Below, piece by piece: positions 57,142-64,000 of a DNA stretch of 64,000 nucleotides (its first letter is position 1; every line of letters starts with the position of its first letter). The notes below the pieces were generated by a model. The model made no database searches, was not told the DNA's origin, and saw nothing but the letters and a program-made list of their open reading frames with translations. Source of the stretch: Orobanche coerulescens (Eukaryota > Streptophyta > Magnoliopsida > Lamiales > Orobanchaceae); contig CM065818.1 of NCBI GenBank assembly GCA_033398695.1, positions 34,062,001 to 34,126,000 of the forward strand. The letters run 5' to 3'. The translations under genes and the position numbers were made by a program.

Positions 57142-58314
57142 TGTTGGAATCGTTAATGATTTTAATTTTATTTTATAAAATTAAATATCATAGGATCGAT
57201 CTACGTTCCGAGTAGATGATCGTGGTATATTCACTTTCTCTAAACCGATTCCCGGTGAGTGATAAATAGTGAATTAAAGTTTGTCACTTAATTGTGAATA
57301 AATGAGGGATGGCTATCTCACATTGAATAATGAGCTATCATTATTCAAGTATATAAGGAGTTACTATTATTCATGTAATAATTAATGACACATGTGTATG
57401 GGCTTAAAGCCCACACGGACGCACACGCGCGCGTCGCCTGCCCGCCCGCCTCGCCTCAGCCTCGGCCGCGGCCGCATGCCGCGTGTCGTGGACCTTGGAC
57501 CTTGGATCTTGGCCTTGATCTTGATATTGATCTTGGTCTTGATCTTGGACTTGGACTTGGATCGTGGATCTTGGATCTTGGTCTTTGGGCATGGTCGTGG
57601 GCTTGGTCTTGGGCTAGGCCTTAGAAGCTCAACAACGTAGTTGGGCTCGTATGTGCTCATAAGGATGTCCATGTACATTCCTCGAGCGGTTAAGGAGCTG
57701 AATACAGTCCAGGTATATCCTGACTGTTCAAATTCAGTCAGAACGTGGCTGTAACCTCCCATGTGTAATGAGAAGTAAATGAGCAATTTGAAATATGTAA
57801 CCTTTGCCCATTTGAATTTCGAAACTCCTGAGCATAATGCAACATAAATGCTTGCATTATGACAGCCATTAGTGGCTGTGTTAATTCCCTGAAGAGTGAG
57901 ATGGCCTATAAATAGGCATGCATCTCATTTGCATCTGACACACGAAAAACGAAAGCTTCCTGCATACTATACTCTGCATTTCATAAGTCAGCTTTGTCCT
58001 CACCTTATTCCAGTTCGTCGGAGCTCAGAGGTTTGTGGTGCTACTACCTCCGAGACGCTGTCGTTTTATTTTTGGAGGCGATACGTCATGACCGAGAGCA
58101 CTACCGGGGCGTATTTCGTCTTGCGGATAGAGGACCCCTCGACTCGGCAATAGTTTACGATTTTGCTATTTTTTCTTGTAATTTTAATTCTGCTTTTCAG
58201 GTTTTGTATTTCTGTTTTACGAGTCTTGTAAGTTCTGTTTTTTCGAGTTGTAATTTCATTTCCAGTTGTACTTTAATTTCGCCCGGCAAGTTTTTTCCGA
58301 ACAAGTTTCCAACA
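57142..58314 (+). repeat. Copia-6 3' LTR (1173 bp)
   Basis: Perfect 8-bp terminal inverted repeat TGTTGGAA / TTCCAACA. TATA box AGTATATAAGG near 57350. Just after it lie a CG-rich block (57414-57485) and a TTGATCTTGG / CTTGGAC minisatellite (57486-57615). Both are present but much shorter in the 5' LTR (54842-54945). Confidence 0.85.
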
Positions 58315-59143
58315 CAAGCAACATATGTATGCAGCATAATTAATTGAGGGCAAAGAATATGAAAATTTTCTTAATTACAAATACTTGCAGAATATGAATA
58401 AAAGGAGAAAACGTGTAACAGACTAAAGTTGATTGAATGAAATGCACCTCATTCTCATACAACCATGAAACTATGTGAAATTGTTGTGAAGAGAGGACAA
58501 TTTGGTTGAAGAAAAAATAAACATAATATGAAGCATATGAAGGCTTCAAATGATAAAACGGGAAAGCCTACCCGCCGTCTCTTTTATCCTCCCTCATTTG
58601 CAGTTTAAGTGGAAGTTTTTTTTTTTTTTTTTTTTCATTTCCTAAAGTAAGTTTCCATATGAATTTTATACATCTTTATATCCAAATTACCCCTATTAAA
58701 AAATAAAAAAAAAATTGCATAAATGAAAAAGAAAAGTAGCTATCAGTGCTTATGTTTATATCTTGTCTGAATGGAATATTCAAATTGTGAGGCTGCAACT
58801 TTCAATATATTCAATAAGTATAATCATTTTTTGAAATAGGTATAATTTAAATATAAATATGAATAATATCTAAATATGAAATTATTTTGGGTATTGCAAA
58901 AAGAGACAATCTGCTAACCAATGATGATTGATGATCAGTTATAGGTTTCAGATGTAAATGATTCTTCAAAGATACGACAAAAAAAGAAACAACTAAACAA
59001 GAGATCTAGCAAAGGTTGAAAATAAAATATAGGCAAGCATCTCAGGACTCCAGGAGTGAATATAAGACTACAACATAAGAGTCGCATAAATAGATATTCA
59101 GAAAGACAACCCATTTTGGAAAATGTTCAACTTTTCTTGAGTA
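58315..59143. other. AT-rich spacer, nothing recognised
   Basis: Contains a poly(T) run at 58616-58636 and other homopolymers. No long frame, terminal repeat or domain was recognised on either strand. Confidence 0.6.
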
Positions 59144-59613
59144 CAGTAAAACCTTTATAAATTAATAATATTGAGATCGAGATATTTTATTAATTTAGCG
59201 AGATATTATTATATCGATAATAAATTATTAATTTAAAGAGTTGGCTTATATTCCTGAGCAACTCTCAAATTAATGCATTGACCTTCAAAATTTCCATATT
59301 CGTTCACTTTACCTATTTGAATAAAACACAAACAAGGACCTTCAAAATTTCTATGTACATTAACACATTAATGAACTTGAACTTGTCAAGTTCAATGTAC
59401 ATAGATCTAGATTGATCACTATAAAATATCTAATGATAAATTTTAAAATCACATCAACTATGGCTTCTAAACTAAAAGGTGTTAAAAAATCAATGATGAC
59501 CAATCAACAACGAAAACTATTATGCGAGTATCAGAGAGATCACCAAGGATGCACTCAACAAGATTTGGTGCAGTGGGTTGACAAAACTTTCGATTTGAAA
59601 GTTAGTCAAGGAA
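59144..59613 (+). mobile_element. Pogo/Lemi-like element: left end plus DNA-binding domain
   Basis: CAGTAAAACCTTTATAAATT after a TA dinucleotide (59142-59143) is the known terminal repeat type of plant pogo (Emigrant/Lemi) elements. At 59460 an ATG starts MASKLKGVKKSMMTNQQRKL, with QQDLVQWVDKTFDLKVSQG following. This is the N-terminal helix-turn-helix of CENP-B/pogo transposases, which binds element ends. The frame is intact up to the point where the copia-7 LTR cuts in at 59614, so the catalytic DDE part is missing. An in-frame ATG at 59412 is possible but adds non-conserved residues. Confidence 0.75.
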
Positions 59614-61215
59614 TGTTGGTCACTAAGTATACTAGATACAGTTTGGGAAATAGTTTAAACAACAAACTGTACGGATTTTAAATCTGAGTGCGTAGCGGAA
59701 GTCTTAGATCTGAGGGTTCTTTGTGGATACAAAGAACTAAATGTATAGTGTATACTTAATTAATCATGAATTAAAACAAGAAAAGCGAAGGTAAATAACA
59801 CAGTAATTAAAGTGGTTCGAGGTAAACCCCTCTACGTCCACTGGTCCTCCACACAGGAGTAAAAAGTTTATTATAATTACTACGTACACAACTACGTAAT
59901 TATAACAACACACAATCAATATATCGTTCACACAGATTGATATAAAGATCTTAGCTTCAACCGTTCACACAGATTAGTTTTGAGCTAATGCTTTGACTTG
60001 CTTCTTCACACACAGTTCTGAAGCTTCGTCTTCTTCAATGCAAATCCTTCACACACAGTTCCGGAGAAGCACAGATTGCTCAGTCCACACAGGGCTGATC
60101 TGGGTTTGTTCAAAGTATAGAACAGATGGTGAACAACAACTTTGACTTTAAGAGCTTTTAGCTGATGAAGTGTTGTTCAGGATGATGAGCACTATATATC
60201 TCTTTTGATCTGAGTTGCAGTAAGCTTTGGAGATATATTTTGCTCTGATAATAATTTCGATAGCTTGGGTAACTGATCTTCAGCATCTTGATGTGATATA
60301 TATAGTCTCTGAAATATATATCCGTTGAGATGTATCCGTTGAGTGAGATTCCGTTCCATCGGATTTATAACACGATCCGGTTTTAGCGGGATTTGAAGAT
60401 CTGTTGATTGACAGTATTTAAATACTTTATCCTTGAGTATTTAAATACTTCTTTATTCAACGGGACTTGACTTCTGGAGATACCTTCTTTGTCCTGTTGT
60501 GAGCTGTATGGAAGATAAATGTATTGGAGATTCGAGACAGTTTCCATACTTGGTTTTTTATAAGACTTCTTGCTGTACTGAAGGGCTTCACTATATGCTG
60601 ATTCGAGGCAGGTCTTCGATATAAGATAATGCCTCAATACTTCGATACAGTCTCCTTTACTGTATGCGGATTGGCATATATGTCAAAACCTCTTTATCAA
60701 ATACCATTCGATACAGGGATTGGATATCCTGGCTGTTTCAATACAGGGTTCTTGTTTTCCCAACAATTTCCCCCTTTTTGACAATTTGCCAAGACTTACT
60801 TTCTTAACTTTTCAAGTCTTCTTGATGATGCCAAAACCTTCTTCATGAAGTGATTTTCTTTGATGTCTTCTGGCAGATTTCTTGGTCTTTTGTAAAAAGG
60901 TCTGTCTTAGTCTAAATAATGAACTGCATGAGCGAGTAGTTCGATCTGATTTAAGGATTTTTACAACTTAAGCTTATGATTGGCGCGCAGGCACAATCTT
61001 ACAATGTATTCTAAGCTTACAACTGAAATTGTGAACTGTTCGTAGACTAGTTCGTACAGCTTTATTTTCAATCAAGTTTGTATACTTGAGATTGTTTATC
61101 AAACAATTTAAGTAATCATACATCAACACAGTAGATTACGAGTTGTAATCTTTCAAGACAAACAAACACTTTTATTGATATTCAAAATAAATTGAGTACA
61201 TGGTTTGCTGTTTCG
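59614..61215 (-). mobile_element. Copia-7: 3' LTR and end of interior, minus strand
   Basis: LTR 59614-60765 with plus-strand ends TGTTGGTCAC and TCCCAACA. The next bases, ATTTCCCCCTTTTTG, are the reverse of a PPT. It belongs to the copia-3 LTR family. The following 450 bp (60766-61215) are untranslated interior, then the Athila-like LTR begins. TTCACACAGATT-type motifs recur at about 59920-60100. Confidence 0.78.
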
Positions 61216-62530
61216 TGTTAGGCGTATTTTTATACGCTTATTTATCATTATTTTGTAGTATTTTGGAGAGTGAAATTGTCTAAATGAGCCTTTAATGCCT
61301 TAATTTTGTATGATTGACAGGAAATTGAAGTCCGGGAGCTAAAACGAAGCAAAACGGGCGAAAACGGCAAATCTGGACTATGAGCCGCGGCACAAGGAAG
61401 CAGGGCCGCGGCACAGGAAGACACCCAGCCGAAGGCAGAGTAATCTGTACTCTGTGCCGCGGCACAGTCCAGGTGAGCCGCGGCACAGAATAAATTGAAG
61501 ACGCCCGGGCATCCATCTGAAGGCTCTGTGCCGCGGCACAGGTATAGTGCGCCGCGGCACACTTGGCGGTTTTTGTATGTTCGCACGGATTTTGGGCCGT
61601 TTCGAAGCCAGTTTTCGACCGACTGATACGGACGCGAGTTGGAGGATATGTTGAGCTATAAATAGGGTTTAAGACCCTAATTAAAAGATGTGTGGGGATC
61701 TTTTAATCTTTTGAAGCTTAAGCTTGGAGACGGCAGAAGAAGAGGGAAGCAGAAGACTTCAAGGGTAGAGGGCGGAAGCTGAAGAACGAAGGAATCCGAG
61801 CTTCATCTGCGTTTGATTTTTATGCTTTAATTTATCTATTCTGTATTTTCAATTATTAGTATGTCAGGCTAAAGCCCTAATCTAGGGTTTTGATAAAACC
61901 TATGTTTTGACGAATTTCTTGAGACTATCCAATTAATTACCTTTTTGTTGAGTTTTCCCCAATTGCGTTTAATGCTTGCAATTATCTGGCCAATAGTTGT
62001 ATTGATATAATCATTCACTTCGAATCGGGAGAGGAGATTTGGTGAGGAACTATTGGTGAGGACCGTTTTATTCTGTGAGATAGGAATATACTCATAGGAA
62101 CTACGTGGCATTTGGGAGATTTCATGCTTTTCGCCTATTGACGAATTAATTCACCTAGGGATAGAGTGCGTTATTTGCCTTTAGATAAATCTATTGACCT
62201 CGGGAGAGGCGGTAGAATATATTAGCAATCTCCGCCTTCAATAAATTGGGAAAATTATTTATTACGGATAATCGAGAGTAAATTCGGATAAACTGAGGTG
62301 GATTCAGAACCCTAGACTTATTCACCATTTGATTTATTTTATTCAAGCCATCGTTTTCTACTAGTCTTTTAGTTATTAATTGCAAAATCCCAAATTCGAT
62401 TGTTCAAATAAAATTGGAATACACAAAAATCGGTAGTTAGAGATTCAGTCCTCGTGGGAACGATACTCTACTTATCACTTTATTACTTGTAAACGATGAC
62501 GTGCACTTGCGTGTAAGAAATATCGCAACA
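61216..62530 (+). repeat. 5' LTR of an Athila-like gypsy
   Basis: Starts about TGTTAGGCGT (a start some 10 bp earlier is possible) and ends GCAACA. TATA box CTATAAATAG at 61657-61666, with the CCGCGG array upstream. It is followed at 62536 by TGGCGCCGTTGCCGGGG, the primer-binding site type known from Athila/Tat gypsy elements. Confidence 0.8.
61384..61560 (+). repeat. TGTGCCGCGGCACA palindrome array in Athila-like U3
   Basis: Six copies of GCCGCGGCAC at about 61384, 61405, 61456, 61476, 61529 and 61551, most extending to TGTGCCGCGGCACA, in pairs about 20 bp apart. The array ends about 95 bp before the TATA box. Confidence 0.8.
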
Positions 62531-62672
62531 AGTTTTTGGCGCCGTTGCCGGGGATTGAAATTTTCTAATATCGATTTAAGTATTTCTAGTCTTAATTTGA
62601 ACGTTTTAATTTTATTTTTGTGTATTTAATTTTGTTTATTTGTTCTTCCTTTCAGGACCTTTCGTGTAGTGC
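62531..62672 (+). other. Athila-like primer-binding site and leader
   Basis: AGTTTTTGGCGCCGTTGCCG and GGGA directly follow the LTR. This PBS type is used with a tRNA other than initiator Met. Then an AT-rich leader of about 130 bp leads to gag. Confidence 0.8.
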
Positions 62673-64000
62673 ATGAAAAAACTCGGTAACGAAGGCCTAC
62701 TACCTTTGGATACCGAGCTCGAGCGCACTCTAAGAAGGAACAAAAAGGAGAAAAGAGAGTTGCAGACGACGGTCAACATGGCCGAGAATATCGAAGTCCA
62801 AGGAGGATATAACCAAGTGCGGCAAGTTCAACCGGAGCTAGCTCTTCGAGATTATGCCATACCGCAGATCAATGCTAATTTTTCGGGAATTCGGCGTCCC
62901 ACTATCCAAGCCAATAATTTTGAGATCAAGCCTGCTATTATTCAGATGGTGCAAAGTAGCCAATTCTATGATTGCCGAATGACGACCCAAATGCCCATAT
63001 TGCTTCTTTCCTTGAGATATGCGACACGTTCAAGACTAATGGTGTCACCGACGATGCCATCCGATTGAGGCTTTTCCCTTTCTCTTTGAGGGATAAAGCG
63101 AAATTTTGGTTAAATTCCTTACACGGGTCGATTACAACATGGGGGGTTAGCGCAAGCCTTCCTTGCCAAATTCTTCCCACTGCTAAGACGGCGAGGTTGA
63201 GAAACGAAATAACCACCTTTGGTCAAGACGATATGGAATCGCTCCACGAGGCGTGGGAGCGATATAAAGATTTGCTACGAAGATGCCCTCATCACGGCCT
63301 TCTGATTGGCTCGATTCATACGTTCTATACTGGTTTGAGTGCTTCTACACACACTCTCGTAGATGCGGCCGCTGGTGGGGCCTTGATGGGAAAGTCTATG
63401 GCAGAGGCACACTCGCTTTTGGAAGATATGGCCGCAAATGCGTACCAATGGCCATCGGAAAGATTGACACCGAAGAGAGTTATAGAAGTTTCAAGTAATG
63501 ACCCGATTTCCACTTTGTCAGCTCAAGTCGCCGCTTTGACCCATGACTCAGGCATTTTCGCACGCACCTTCCCCCGTTACCATTGAGACATGCAATTGGT
63601 GTAACGGATCACACCCGAGCGCGGAGTGTCAAGTTGGAAACCCGTTCGAGCAACATCAGATGGAGCAGGCTCAATTCGTGGGAAATGGAAATCGGCAGAA
63701 TAACCCGTACTCCAACACTTATAATCCGGGGTGGCGCAATCATCCCAACTTTTCATGGAGAAACGGACAGAACTCACACCAGCCCCCGTTCGCTCAGAAT
63801 CAACAGCAGCCCCCTCCCGCTCCCAAAGTGTCTCTCGAGGAAGCACTTGCAAAATTTATGACCCGTACTGAAGCTACATTGCAAAATCATTCCGCTTCCA
63901 TTCGGAACTTGGAGGTCCAGCTGGGCCAAATTACTAATGTGTTGACAGCTCGCCCGGAGGGAGCATTGCCGAGTACAACAGAGACAAATCCTAGAGAGAG
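62673..64000 (+). pseudogene. Athila-like gag (frameshifted, runs off the window)
   Basis: Starts MKKLGNEGLLPLDTELERTL at 62673. Near 62975-63000 the frame shifts to 62972-63586, which carries the gag core (HIASFLEICDTFKTNGV, LRLFPFSLRDKAKFWLNSL, EAWERYKDLLRRCPHHG, TLVDAAAGGALMGKS, YQWPSER). A compensated pair of small shifts lies at about 63140-63180, and another shift near 63550 leads to the C-terminal part with CNWCNGSHPSAEC and YNPGWRNHPNFSW. That last frame is open to the window end. The motif order is that of Athila-group gag. pol would follow outside. Confidence 0.88.

Larger units (their letters stand above)
54590..58314 (+). mobile_element. Copia-6: LTR, RT/RNase H, LTR with large deletion
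   Basis: The 5' LTR lacks its first roughly 25 bp and its last part: 54590-54955 joins directly to the start of the RT region. The 3' LTR (57142-58314) is complete. Gag, protease and integrase are deleted. The flank after the 3' LTR is CAAGC, with no left partner because the left end is truncated. Confidence 0.82.

Noticed and set aside
57385..57786. Frames of 79-134 codons with Asp/Leu or Lys/Pro repeats
   Set aside because: Readings of the CTTGG/GATCTTG repeat and CG-rich block in the copia-6 LTR, open in several frames on both strands.
61384..61560. CRISPR-like or integron-like palindromes
   Set aside because: Only ten to fourteen bp, in an LTR promoter of a eukaryotic retroelement.

Overview
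This is a stretch of nuclear plant DNA, almost certainly from a eudicot. It is packed with LTR retrotransposons and holds one intact host gene. That gene runs + strand from 48178 to 52898 in 12 exons and encodes hydroxymethylglutaryl-CoA synthase (HMGS, 461 residues), the second step of the cytosolic mevalonate pathway. No other intact host gene was found. There is no sign of bacterial or organellar DNA, CRISPR arrays, rRNA or tRNA genes.

Layout, left to right. (1) 1-8232: a giant-LTR, LARD-like Ty3/gypsy derivative with LTRs of about 4.3 kb around only 391 bp of non-coding interior; the left LTR runs off the window. (2) 8233-10445: the 3' part of a related gypsy LTR, its primer-binding site and a broken gag. 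(3) 10676-22735: a minus-strand Ty1/copia element (copia-1) split inside gag by a second minus-strand copia (copia-2, 15881-22224). (4) 22736-23048 and 32254-32421: one older stretch split by a full-length minus-strand Ty3/gypsy (23049-32253) with a perfect ATTTC target duplication. (5) 32422-44958: a pile of pieces, namely a Tat-like gypsy LTR, copia-3 (5' LTR and gag scraps), a copia-4 LTR, and a plus-strand gag-only copia-5 (37174-43319) whose 3' LTR carries a gypsy solo LTR (40533-42936, TTATT duplication), then the 3' part of another gypsy LTR. (6) 44959-47778: a decayed hAT transposase end and a PIF/Harbinger-type MITE filled with a GGT-rich minisatellite. (7) 47948-53265: the HMGS gene with TATA box, CT-rich leader and poly(A) signal. 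(8) 53400-61215: pogo-like transposase scraps, a hAT-like MITE, copia-6 (5' LTR fused to reverse transcriptase), a pogo-like left end with a CENP-B-type DNA-binding domain, and a copia-7 LTR. (9) 61216-64000: the 5' LTR and gag of an Athila-like gypsy, continuing beyond the window.

The most interesting pattern is in the LTR promoters. Several unrelated LTR families each carry an array of their own short palindrome (ACGTACGT, GCGCGC, CGGCCG, CCGCGG types) directly upstream of the TATA box. One copia family carries a dense set of W-box cores in the same place. This looks like repeated, independent growth of promoter binding-site arrays. A second oddity is that the two LTRs of the 9.2 kb gypsy differ mainly at CTG/CAG sites, which may reflect base-calling at methylated CHG sites rather than evolution. 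All coordinates, counts and splice sites were read by eye.
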